This document shows, one piece after another, positions 56,162 to 64,000 of a DNA stretch of 64,000 nucleotides. Position 1 is the stretch's first letter. Every line of letters begins with the position of its first letter. Origin of the DNA: Rhodoferax sp. OV413 (GTDB lineage Bacteria; Pseudomonadota; Gammaproteobacteria; Burkholderiales; Burkholderiaceae_C); assembly GCF_900104385.1 (NCBI RefSeq), contig NZ_FNJA01000004.1, positions 124,001 through 188,000 of the forward strand, read 5' to 3'. The notes under the pieces are model-generated. The model had not been told where the DNA came from, did no database searches, and worked only from the letters and a program-made list of their open reading frames with translations. Both the position numbers and the translations under genes were made by a program.

Positions 56162-57510
56162 AGCGCCGCAGCGTTCTGCAAAGCGGCGCCGTCGTCCTGC
56201 TGCTGGGCCTCAACGAGCTGGCCCGTGGCGCCAGCATCGTGGCCGTGCGGGTCTGGCCGGCACCCGAATACTCGCGCGTGACCATCGAGTCCGATACCGC
56301 CTTGTCGGTCAAGCACAGCTTCATCACCAACCCGCCGCGGCTGGCGGTGGACATCGAAGGCATCGACCTGAACCCGGCGCTGCGCGAGCTGGTCGGCCAG
56401 GTGCAGGCCAACGACCCGAACATCGCCGGCATCCGCGTCGGCCAGAACGCGCCCGGCATAGTGCGCCTGGTGGTCGACCTGAAGCGCGCGGCCTCGCCCC
56501 AGGTGTTTACCTTGAACCCGGTGGCCGCCTACCAGCACCGCCTGGTGTTCGACCTGTACCCTGCGCAAGAGGCCGACCCGCTGGAAGCCCTGATCGCCGA
56601 GCGCATGAGCGAACCCACACCCGCGCCGCTGCCCCCCGACCCGCTGGAAGAGCTGATCGCCAAGCAGTCGGCCAAGCCCGGCGCAGCCCCTGCGCCTGCT
56701 ATCGTTGCAATAGCACCACCCGCAGGTAAACCGAGCGCCAGCGGCCAAAATGACAATAAGAATGAACCGGCAGCGCCACAGCGCACCGACCGCCTGATCA
56801 TCATCGCGCTCGACCCCGGCCACGGCGGCGAAGACCCGGGCGCCATCGGCCCCGGCGGCACCCGCGAGAAAGACGTGGTGCTGAAAGTCGCCCACCTGCT
56901 GCGCGAACGCATCAACGCCACCACCGTCAACGGCAGCCCGATGCGCGCCTTTTTAACCCGCGACGCCGACTTCTTCGTGCCGCTGCAGGTGCGGGTGCAA
57001 AAAGCCCAGCGCGTGCAGGCCGACCTGTTCGTCAGCATCCACGCCGACGCCTTCCTGACCCCGGCCGCCCGCGGCGCCAGCGTGTTCGCGCTGAGCCAGA
57101 GCGGCGCCTCCAGCAGCGCCGCCCGCTGGATGGCCAACAAGGAAAACAAGGCCGACCTGGTGGGCGGACTGAATGTGCAGGCCAAAGACGTGCAGGTGCA
57201 AAAAGCCCTGATCGACATGAGCACCACCGCCCAGATCAACGACAGCCTGAAGCTCGGCAGCGCCGTGCTGGGCGAGGTCGGCCGGGTCGGCAAGCTGCAC
57301 AAGGCGAATGTGGAACAGGCCGGCTTCGCGGTGCTGAAAGCCCCCGACATCCCCAGCGTGTTGATCGAAACCGCCTTCATCAGCAACCCCGAAGAAGAAG
57401 CCAAGCTGAAAAGCGACGCCTACCAGGAGCAACTGGCCGACGCCATCCTGCGCGGCATCCGTGGCTACTTCGCCAAGAACCCACCGCTGGCAAGGAACCG
57501 CTCGGTGTAG
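56158..57510 (+). CDS. amiC: N-acetylmuramoyl-L-alanine amidase AmiC
   Basis: 450 residues: a leader with MKRRSVLQ (Tat-like), an AMIN domain (about 25-125) for septal targeting, a linker, and an Amidase_3 domain (about 215-440). Zinc ligands are His222 (DPGHGGEDPG), Glu237 (TREKDV) and His295 (SIHADAF), and Glu404 (IETAF) is catalytic. It splits peptidoglycan at division. ATG 56158 overlaps the tsaE stop by 4 nt. The linker at residues 180-198 coincides with a copy of the interspersed repeat. Confidence 0.94.
   Translation: MKRRSVLQSGAVVLLLGLNELARGASIVAVRVWPAPEYSRVTIESDTALSVKHSFITNPPRLAVDIEGIDLNPALRELVGQVQANDPNIAGIRVGQNAPGIVRLVVDLKRAASPQVFTLNPVAAYQHRLVFDLYPAQEADPLEALIAERMSEPTPAPLPPDPLEELIAKQSAKPGAAPAPAIVAIAPPAGKPSASGQNDNKNEPAAPQRTDRLIIIALDPGHGGEDPGAIGPGGTREKDVVLKVAHLLRERINATTVNGSPMRAFLTRDADFFVPLQVRVQKAQRVQADLFVSIHADAFLTPAARGASVFALSQSGASSSAARWMANKENKADLVGGLNVQAKDVQVQKALIDMSTTAQINDSLKLGSAVLGEVGRVGKLHKANVEQAGFAVLKAPDIPSVLIETAFISNPEEEAKLKSDAYQEQLADAILRGIRGYFAKNPPLARNRSV
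56697..56751. repeat. Interspersed repeat copy 11 inside amiC
   Basis: TGCTATCGTTGCAATAGCA, then CCCGCAGGTAAACCGAGCGCC and AGCGGCCAAAATG, matches the repeat module order of copies 10 and 13. It is in frame and encodes part of the alanine/proline linker. Confidence 0.6.
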
Positions 57511-57535
57511 ACGTTCAACAACCAGTTTGGTACGT

Positions 57536-57586
57536 TTTCAATAGCTACCAGCGCAGCCTCCATAAGCGCCAACAGCCTGAAAAACC
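57536..57586. repeat. Interspersed repeat copy 12
   Basis: TTTCAATAGCTACCAGCGCAGC, CATAAGCGCCAACAGCCTGA: copy between the ends of amiC and the diguanylate cyclase gene. Confidence 0.65.
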
Positions 57587-57606
57587 TAAACCCAGCCTGG
57601 GGGGTA

Positions 57607-58722
57607 TTACAAACAAACCACTTGGTTGCGGCCCTGGGCCTTGGCCGCGTACAAGGCCTCGTCGGCCCGGCCTATGGTCTTGGCCACCGACTCGCCGGGG
57701 CGGTACTGGGTCAGGCCTATGGACACGGTGAAGCGGATATCGATGCCGTTGTAAGACACCAGCATGTCCTGCACCTGGGTGCGCACCCGCGACATGCACA
57801 CGGCGCCCAGCTCCATGGGCGCATCGGTCAGCATGACTAGAAACTCCTCGCCACCCCAGCGTGCCAGGGTGTCCGTGCCGCGGATACCGGCCTGCACCAC
57901 CTCGACAAAAGCCTGCAGCGCCCGGTCGCCGGCCTGGTGGCCGTAGCTGTCGTTGATCCGCTTGAAGTGGTCGATGTCCAGCACCGCAATCAGCAGCGGC
58001 GAGGCAATCCGCACCGACCGCTGCACCTCCACCCGCAGCAGCTCCTGCATATGGCGGCGGTTTACGGCCGAGGTCAGCTCGTCGCGGATAGCGATCTGCT
58101 GGATCTTCTCCAGCGCTTCGGTCAACTGCTTCTTCTGGCTGCGCACATGCTCGCGTATCTGCGTCAGGCGCCAGGTCAAATAGGTGGAACCGGACAGCAC
58201 GATCAACACCATCACCAGATAGGCGCCAAACACCACCGGCTCTTCGTCGGTGCTCGGGTATGTGAGCTCGTAGGCGATGGCCGCACTGAACAGGCCCACG
58301 GAGTACACCGCCACCAGCGCCAGTTGGCGTATCGACATGCCAAAGATGCCGAACATCAGGATCACCGACAACAGGGGCAGGGTCACGCCGCGCGCGTGCC
58401 CGGCAATCACAAAGGCCACGGCATTGCAGGCCACCGCATACAGCATCTGCACAAACGCCATCGACGGGTCTTGCCAGCGCAGTGACACACCGCTGCGTAT
58501 CAAGCCAAAGAACAGGACCAGCCCGCCCATGCTGAAGATCGACCACACCCCCACGGCACGGTAGTCGGCCACCCCGTGGGCGGCCACCCAATACATCTCG
58601 GCAATGCAGGTCAGCATCAGCACCGCTGCCAGAGCGCCTTGGCGGGTGCGGATGCGCATACGCTTCTCGCGGCCCAATAGCAGGTCAAGCCCGCGGTGCA
58701 ACTGTTGTCTGAGGGTATGCAA
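57607..58722 (-). CDS. Membrane diguanylate cyclase, six-helix sensor and GGDEF
   Basis: 371 residues. Six predicted helices (about 30-195) form a MASE-like membrane sensor, followed by a coiled segment and a GGDEF domain in GGEEF form (ARWGGEEFLVML) with an RGTD inhibitory site. It starts at TTG 58722, supported by an AGGAAAA ribosome site. No partner gene is present. The membrane sensor has no obvious ligand motif. Confidence 0.9.
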   Translation of the reverse strand: MHTLRQQLHRGLDLLLGREKRMRIRTRQGALAAVLMLTCIAEMYWVAAHGVADYRAVGVWSIFSMGGLVLFFGLIRSGVSLRWQDPSMAFVQMLYAVACNAVAFVIAGHARGVTLPLLSVILMFGIFGMSIRQLALVAVYSVGLFSAAIAYELTYPSTDEEPVVFGAYLVMVLIVLSGSTYLTWRLTQIREHVRSQKKQLTEALEKIQQIAIRDELTSAVNRRHMQELLRVEVQRSVRIASPLLIAVLDIDHFKRINDSYGHQAGDRALQAFVEVVQAGIRGTDTLARWGGEEFLVMLTDAPMELGAVCMSRVRTQVQDMLVSYNGIDIRFTVSIGLTQYRPGESVAKTIGRADEALYAAKAQGRNQVVCL

Positions 58723-58967
58723 GCACTTTTCCTGTGCAAAGGGTCAACCACCGAAGAAGCGGTGGCAAGAAAATGTTACTGCGTACACCGCCAAACGCAA
58801 ACCACTGCTTCACGGAAGCGCTGCTTACTTACCCATACTTGTTGATGGATTCAGCGCCGCTAGGGCATGGGCTGATGATTATTTGTAGCGGGAGGCGAAG
58901 AATGGAGGGTTTTTAACAATAATTAACAAACTTGGCGGCAGGTGCAGGCCGCACACCACGAAGACCT

Positions 58968-60614
58968 ATGTACAACCATCCGTTTCCCATGCATCGCCTC
59001 CGCACTGCACTCTGTAGCCTGGTCCTGCTGGGGGCCGGCAACCTGGCCTCGGCGGCCGACTTCATCTACACCGTCCAGCCCGGCGACCACCCCTGGAACC
59101 TGGCCGGTCGCTACCTCAAAAGCCCTGCGCTGGCGCTGAAGCTGCGCCAGCTGAACCAGATACCCGATGACCGCCGCGTCATGCCCGGTACCCGGCTGCA
59201 CATTCCCCAGGCCTGGCTCAAGCTCGAATCGGCCCAGGTGCGGCTGCTGGCCGCCACCGGCGACACCAGCCTGCAGCCGGGCACGGCGCCCACCCGCAGC
59301 GCCGTGGCCGGCGAGCTGCTGCAAGCCCCGTCCACCCTGCGCACCGGCCCCAGCGGCAGTGCCACCCTGCAGTTTGCCGACGGCTCACGCGTGCTGGTGC
59401 GACGCGACTCCGAGCTGCAGCTGCAGCAGGCCCAGACCCGGCTGCTCGGCCAGGGCAGCCTGGTCACATTGGCGCTACTCCACGGCAGCCTGGAAAACCA
59501 GGTCACACCGGTGGGTGAATCAGGCGGCCGCTTCGAGATCCGCAGCCCGGCGGCGGTGGCGGCGGTGCGCGGCACCGAGTTCCGCGTGTATGCCGACGGC
59601 AGCAGCCTGCGCACCGAGGTACTCAGCGGCGCGGTCAACGTGGCCAACCCCAGCGGCCAGGTCACGGCACAGACAGCCCAGGGCAGCGTGGCCCAGACCG
59701 GCCAGGTACCCAGCGCCCCCGTGGCCCTGCTGCCCGCACCCAGCCTGGACAGCCTGCCCGAGCGTGTGGAGCGCATGCCCATCGACCTGCCGCTGCCCGC
59801 CCTGGCCGGCGCCAGCAGCTACCGCACCCAGATCGCCCCTGACGCGCAGTTCAGCGTAGCCATCTCCGACGAAACCTCGCCCGCGGCCCGCATCCGCGCC
59901 CGAGATGTGGACGACGGCAGCTATGTGCTGCGGGTGCGCGCCATCGACGCGCAGGGCCTGGAAGGCCTGTCGTCCCAACGCACCCTGGTGGTCCATGCCC
60001 GGCCCGAGCCGCCCCTGCTGATCGAGCCCGCGCCCGACGCCGTCACCACCGCCGAACGCCCGGTGTTCCGCTGGACCCAGGCCGACCCGAGCTGGAGCTA
60101 CCGGTTGCAGATCATGGCCAGCGGCGCAGCCGAGGTATTCGACGAGCAAGTGGTGCAGGCCGCCCAGGCCGCCACCACCCAGCCCGCGCGCGACCTGCCC
60201 ACCGGCCTGTACCAGTGGCGCGTGGCCGCCATCCACCCCAGCAAGGGCCCGGGGCCGTGGGGCGATGCGCAGCCGTTTCGCCGGGTGCTGCCCGGCCCGG
60301 GCGTAGACATACCGCCGCCGCAGGATGGCAGCCTCACCCTGCGCTGGTCGGCCCAGCCGCAAACCGCCCAGTACCGGCTGCAGGTAGCGCGCGACAACAG
60401 TTTTGCCAGCCCGCAAACCGATGCCCAGACCGAGGCCGCGCAGTACCAGCTGCAAGGCCTGGAGCCCGGTGTCCACCATGTGCGGGTGCAAGCCATAGGT
60501 GCCGACGGCTACATCGGCCCCTGGGGCAGCACCCAGACCTTTACCGTTCCTGAACCCCGGCCGCAGTACTGGCGCGCGCTCTTGCTGCTGCTACCCGCTT
60601 TGGCACTTTTCTGA
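58968..60614 (+). CDS. LysM-FecR domain periplasmic protein with Ig-like repeats
   Basis: 548 residues. A signal peptide (about 1-29), a LysM motif (YTVQPGDHPWNLAGRYL, about 32-80), a FecR domain (about 110-230, PSTLRTGPSGSATLQFADGS) and C-terminal fibronectin-like modules (each with SYRLQI/QYRLQV-type strands) end in a hydrophobic tail of about 15 residues (WRALLLLLPALALF). It may sense or bind peptidoglycan. It runs directly into the CHASE2-GGDEF-EAL gene, a pairing seen repeatedly in betaproteobacteria. Start by a GAAGA site; ATG 58989 is possible. The 245-bp gap upstream shows no gene. Confidence 0.86.
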   Translation: MYNHPFPMHRLRTALCSLVLLGAGNLASAADFIYTVQPGDHPWNLAGRYLKSPALALKLRQLNQIPDDRRVMPGTRLHIPQAWLKLESAQVRLLAATGDTSLQPGTAPTRSAVAGELLQAPSTLRTGPSGSATLQFADGSRVLVRRDSELQLQQAQTRLLGQGSLVTLALLHGSLENQVTPVGESGGRFEIRSPAAVAAVRGTEFRVYADGSSLRTEVLSGAVNVANPSGQVTAQTAQGSVAQTGQVPSAPVALLPAPSLDSLPERVERMPIDLPLPALAGASSYRTQIAPDAQFSVAISDETSPAARIRARDVDDGSYVLRVRAIDAQGLEGLSSQRTLVVHARPEPPLLIEPAPDAVTTAERPVFRWTQADPSWSYRLQIMASGAAEVFDEQVVQAAQAATTQPARDLPTGLYQWRVAAIHPSKGPGPWGDAQPFRRVLPGPGVDIPPPQDGSLTLRWSAQPQTAQYRLQVARDNSFASPQTDAQTEAAQYQLQGLEPGVHHVRVQAIGADGYIGPWGSTQTFTVPEPRPQYWRALLLLLPALALF

Positions 60615-60670
60615 CCGCCCTACCTGCTCCCCCAGCACTTCGCCCGTTCCGGCACCGTCTGGGGCGGGCG

Positions 60671-63454
60671 GTGCGTCGCCAGGCCTGGTGGCTGGCGGGG
60701 CTGGGCACGGCCCTGCTGCTGGCCTGGTGGTATCCGCCCGGCGTGCACAGACTGGACCTGCTGGCCTACGACCTGCTGCTGCCCACCCGCCCGGCCAGCG
60801 CCCAGCCGCCGGTGGTGGTGGCGATTGACGACGCCAGCCTGGCCGCGCTGGGCCGCTGGCCCTGGCCACGCGCACTGCACGCCCAGATGCTCGACCGGCT
60901 GCACGAAGCCGGCGCCCGCAGCATCGCCATCGCCGTGCTGTTCTCCGAACCCGACCGGCTGGACCCGGCCAGCGATGCCGCCCTGGCCGCGGCGATTGCC
61001 CGCCATGGCCAGGTGGTGCTGGCGGTGGCACCGGCCCTGCAAGCCGATGGCCAGCTAGACAGCGTGGCGCTGCTGCCGGCCTTGGCCACGCCGGGCAGTG
61101 GCAGCCATCCGCTCGGCCATGTGGACGTGGAAATGGACCTGGACGGCCAGTCGCGCGGCCTGTACCTGCAAGCCGGCAATGGCCGCGCCAACCTACCAGC
61201 GCTGGCCATGGCGATGTACCAGCTGGCTGCGCCCAGCACCGCCGCCCAGCCGCAGGCCACGGCCAGCCTGCGCACCCCCCGCGCCTGGGTGCGCAGCCAG
61301 GAGGTGCTGCTGCCGCGCATCGCCGGCCTGCCGACCCTGTCGTTTGCCCAGGCGCTGCAATCGCCCGAGCGGCTGGCCGAGGTCAAGGGCCGGGCAGTGT
61401 TCATCGGCATCACGGCCCGCGGCCTGGGCGGCGAGCTGGTCACGCCGCTGGCCGGCCCGCAGTCCACCCTGCCGGCCGTGCTGTTCCATGCCGAGGCATT
61501 TGATGCACTGCAAAGCCAGGCGCTGATCCAACGTGCGAGCGCGCTGACCGGCTTGGTGTTTGCACTGCTGGCCATCAGCAGCCTGGCGCTGTGGCCTCTG
61601 CGCAGCGGCCGCCGGGTGCTGCTGGCGGGCGTGATGCTGGGCCTGCCGCTGCTGGTCAGCGGCCTGCTGCTGGCCTACACCCAGCTGTGGCTGCCGCCGG
61701 CCGTGCCCAGCGTGGCGCTGACGGTGGCATTAGTGTTTTGGGTGGCCGGCAAGCTGCGCGCGGTGAACCGCCAGCTGCTGCGTTCCCGCCAGCATGCGCA
61801 GGCCACGCTGCAGGCGATTGACGACGCCGTGATCACCATCGACGCGGTGCACCAATCGATCCGCTTTGCCAACCCCAGCGCCCAGCGGCAGGCGGGCGAG
61901 CAAAAGCTGCTGGGCCAGCCCTTGGAGAGCGCCTACCCGTTGACGGTAGACAGCATGGAACGGCTGCGCGAAGCCGTCCAGACCTGCCTGGCCCAGCGCA
62001 GCCGGGTCTACCTGCCGCAGTTTCTAAGCCTGCAAACGCCGCACGGCGTGCGCGCGCTGCGGGCCACCACCAGCCCGCTGAGCAGCCCCGAAGGCCAGCT
62101 GGACGGTGCGGTGCTGGTGTTCTCGGATGTCACCGAGGCGGTGGCCGCAGCCCGCGAGCTGGACTACGCGGCCAGCCACGACGCGCTGACCGGCCTGCCC
62201 AACCGCACCCAGCTGCACGAACGGCTGACGCTGACCCTGTCGCGGGTGCAACGCCGCGGCAGCCAGGCGGCGATTCTGTTTCTGGACCTGGACCGCTTCA
62301 AGCACATCAACGACAGCCTGGGCCACCGCACCGGCGACGCGGTGCTGAAGGTGCTGGCCCTGCGCCTGCGCGAGCTGTGCCGCGACACCGACACCGTGGC
62401 CCGCTGGGGTGGCGACGAATTTGTGCTGGTGCTGGAAGACGTGGACGGCCATGACGGCGCCGCCAGCGCCGCCGCCAAGGTGGTCGAAGCATTGTCGCTG
62501 GACATCGTGCTCGGCCCGCAGTTCAACCACATGCGCCTGCCCAGCGCCGGCAGCGTGGGCGTGGTGCTGGTGCCGCAGGACGGCTGCGAGATGGAAGAGC
62601 TGCTGTCCAAAGCCGACATGGCCATGTACCGCGCCAAGGCCCAGCCGCGGGCCAGCTTCCAGTTCTGGTCGGAAGACATCAACACCCGGCTGCACGACCG
62701 GCTGGCGCTGGAGATCGAGCTGCGCCAGGCCCTGCGCGACGACCTGTTCGTGCTGCACTACCAGCCGCAGTTCGCCTTCCAGAACCCGCGCCTGGTCGGC
62801 ATGGAGGCGCTGATGCGCTGGCAGCGCACGCCGGACCAGCTGGTCATGCCCAGCGGCTTCATCGAGATAGCCGAAGAGTCCGACCTGATCGTCGACATGG
62901 GCGCCTGGGCCGTGCTGCAGGCGGCCCGCCAGGTCGCCCAGTGGCTGCAGGCCGGGCACCAGGCGGTGCCGATTGCGGTCAACGTCTCGGCCCGCCAATG
63001 CCTGAACCGCGACCTGGTGCAGGTGGTGCGGCTGGCCCTGCTGGAGACCAAGATACCGCCGCATCTGCTGCGGCTGGAGATCACCGAAACCACCGCCATG
63101 ACCGATGCCGACCAGGTGATCGGCCTGCTGCGCGAAATCCGTACCCTGGGCGTGGGCCTGTCGGTGGACGACTTCGGGACCGGCTATTCCTCGCTGGCCT
63201 ACCTCAAGCGCTTCCCTATCGACGAGCTGAAGATCGACCGCTCGTTTGTGATGGACATCGCCACCGACAAGGACGACGCCGCCATCGTCCGCGCCACCAT
63301 CGCCCTGGCCCACGGCCTGGGGCTGAAAGTGGTGGCCGAGGGCGTGGAGACCGAGGAGCAAAGCCGCATGCTGGCCGCCAAGCAATGCGACATTGCCCAG
63401 GGCTACTTGTTCGGCCGCCCGCAACCGCTGGACAGCATCACCGGCCTGCTTTAG
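60671..63454 (+). CDS. CHASE2-PAS-GGDEF-EAL c-di-GMP enzyme
   Basis: About 927 residues from GTG 60671; the frame is open back to the FecR stop, so a start a little upstream (possibly non-ATG) cannot be excluded. A first membrane helix is followed by a periplasmic CHASE2 domain (VVAIDDASLAALGRWPWPR), two or three helices (about 295-360), a PAS domain, GGDEF (ARWGGDEFVLVLE) with an RDTD inhibitory site, and an EAL domain (GMEALMRW, DDFGTGYSSLAYLKRF). Both catalytic signatures are complete. It is the likely signalling partner of the LysM-FecR protein. Confidence 0.92.
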   Translation: MRRQAWWLAGLGTALLLAWWYPPGVHRLDLLAYDLLLPTRPASAQPPVVVAIDDASLAALGRWPWPRALHAQMLDRLHEAGARSIAIAVLFSEPDRLDPASDAALAAAIARHGQVVLAVAPALQADGQLDSVALLPALATPGSGSHPLGHVDVEMDLDGQSRGLYLQAGNGRANLPALAMAMYQLAAPSTAAQPQATASLRTPRAWVRSQEVLLPRIAGLPTLSFAQALQSPERLAEVKGRAVFIGITARGLGGELVTPLAGPQSTLPAVLFHAEAFDALQSQALIQRASALTGLVFALLAISSLALWPLRSGRRVLLAGVMLGLPLLVSGLLLAYTQLWLPPAVPSVALTVALVFWVAGKLRAVNRQLLRSRQHAQATLQAIDDAVITIDAVHQSIRFANPSAQRQAGEQKLLGQPLESAYPLTVDSMERLREAVQTCLAQRSRVYLPQFLSLQTPHGVRALRATTSPLSSPEGQLDGAVLVFSDVTEAVAAARELDYAASHDALTGLPNRTQLHERLTLTLSRVQRRGSQAAILFLDLDRFKHINDSLGHRTGDAVLKVLALRLRELCRDTDTVARWGGDEFVLVLEDVDGHDGAASAAAKVVEALSLDIVLGPQFNHMRLPSAGSVGVVLVPQDGCEMEELLSKADMAMYRAKAQPRASFQFWSEDINTRLHDRLALEIELRQALRDDLFVLHYQPQFAFQNPRLVGMEALMRWQRTPDQLVMPSGFIEIAEESDLIVDMGAWAVLQAARQVAQWLQAGHQAVPIAVNVSARQCLNRDLVQVVRLALLETKIPPHLLRLEITETTAMTDADQVIGLLREIRTLGVGLSVDDFGTGYSSLAYLKRFPIDELKIDRSFVMDIATDKDDAAIVRATIALAHGLGLKVVAEGVETEEQSRMLAAKQCDIAQGYLFGRPQPLDSITGLL

Positions 63455-63458
63455 CCAC

Positions 63459-63509
63459 GCTATATATTCAATAGCTGCTGCCGCTGGTGGAATATGCGCC
63501 AGAGGCCGA
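63459..63509. repeat. Interspersed repeat copy 13
   Basis: GCTATATATTCAATAGC hairpin, then CCGCTGGTGGAATATGCGCC and AGAGGCC: good copy between the convergent CHASE2 and GntR gene ends. Confidence 0.75.
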
Positions 63510-63510
63510 C

Positions 63511-64000
63511 TCAGTCTGCAACAAAGTATTCGGGATGGCGCTGGTGGATGGCGTCCACAAACTGCAGCGGCGAGCGGATGTGGCGCAGCATCTGGGCGCT
63601 GGCCGCGGCGCTGTCGCCATCGATGATGGCCTGCACCACGTCGCGGTGCTGGTCGATGGCGATGCGGTTCCCGCCCAGCTCGGGGATGGCGATATGGCGG
63701 ATCCGGTTCATGCCGGTGCGCGCCAGCATCAGCGGGTTCCAGGCATGCGGGTGGCCGGCCAGCACCAGGATCTGGTAGTGCAGGTCTTCATCGGCCAGCA
63801 GATGGCCTAGAAAGTTGTGTTGGTCGGACGCATCGATCTGCCGCGCCAGCAGCTCGGTCAGCTTCTGCCGCGCGGCCAGCGGCGCCTGCGCAGCCAGCTC
63901 GGCGGCGCGGCACTCGATCACCTCGCGCACAAAGATGGCGTCGGCAATCTTTGCCCGGCTCAGCCGCGTCACAAAGGTGCCGCGCTGCGGAATCGCCTCC
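63511..64000 (-). CDS. GntR family regulator, FCD type (5' end outside window)
   Basis: At least 162 residues are present; the start and most of the DNA-binding domain lie beyond the right edge. The sequence entering the window, PQRGTFVTRLS, is the end of a GntR wing, followed by an all-helical FCD domain with metal-binding residues (DLHYQILVLAGH, HRDVVQAIIDGD). Such proteins usually repress organic acid or sugar acid catabolism. Target genes are outside the window. Confidence 0.85.
   Translation of the reverse strand, partial: EAIPQRGTFVTRLSRAKIADAIFVREVIECRAAELAAQAPLAARQKLTELLARQIDASDQHNFLGHLLADEDLHYQILVLAGHPHAWNPLMLARTGMNRIRHIAIPELGGNRIAIDQHRDVVQAIIDGDSAAASAQMLRHIRSPLQFVDAIHQRHPEYFVAD

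Overview
The window looks like a chromosomal segment from a high-GC betaproteobacterium, most likely Burkholderiales/Comamonadaceae. That placement is an inference. It rests on uniformly GC-rich codon use with long antisense shadow frames, on a Bug/TctC-type binding protein, TRAP and many LysR genes, and on at least 13 copies of a short interspersed repeat (GCTAT...ATAGC next to GCGC...GCGC). I saw no rRNA, tRNA, CRISPR array, insertion sequence or prophage. Gene density is high and most neighbours overlap by 4 nt (ATGA/GTGA).

Layout. 1-2.1 kb: the start of a membrane GGDEF-EAL protein with a periplasmic ligand domain. 2.2-5.4 kb: class II aldolase and phytanoyl-CoA-dioxygenase-like genes, divergent from a LacI regulator. 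5.4-9.0 kb: a split ChrA transporter, an AmpR-like regulator divergent from a Tat-exported class A beta-lactamase, and a PagL lipid A deacylase. 9.3-14.7 kb: a three-gene signalling operon (PAS kinase, REC-kinase, REC-GGDEF-EAL). 14.8-16 kb: a PRC-barrel protein, a 19-residue membrane microprotein and a small monooxygenase. 16.1-24.2 kb: a MexEF-OprN-type RND pump with an apparently dead alpha/beta-hydrolase and a LysR regulator. 24.4-27.5 kb: DinB, LysR and an aldehyde dehydrogenase. 27.6-30.3 kb: a PotD-like binding protein overlapping a membrane diguanylate cyclase. 30.6-36.5 kb: LysR, cytochrome c, two-subunit molybdenum hydroxylase, XdhC and MdaB, with two copies of one promoter module. 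36.5-39.8 kb: YchJ and a TRAP transporter. 40-43.6 kb: DUF2789, GNAT, RNase H-like, cyanase, DUF1348 and a MocR regulator. 44-51.6 kb: a complete nine-gene Nit1C nitrilase cluster. 51.6-57.5 kb: XerD, a Bug protein, an AEC transporter, QueG, TsaE and AmiC. 57.6-64 kb: a diguanylate cyclase, a LysM-FecR protein, a CHASE2-GGDEF-EAL protein and an FCD-type GntR regulator cut by the edge.

The most notable system is the Nit1C operon. It diverges from a MocR-type regulator whose own strand continues into DUF1348 and cyanase. The 348-bp gap between them carries five copies of an 11-mer (TTGATCGCATG, one inverted and imperfect), which is a candidate MocR operator array. Nit1C clusters are linked in the literature to growth on cyanide as nitrogen source, and cyanase detoxifies cyanate, so the region reads as a cyanide/cyanate nitrogen island under unusual control. 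A second coherent unit is a probable LysR regulon joining a molybdenum hydroxylase operon to a quinone reductase through a 60-bp repeated promoter (47/60 identical). Five c-di-GMP enzymes lie in 64 kb, each with a different input domain and each with an RxxD inhibitory site.
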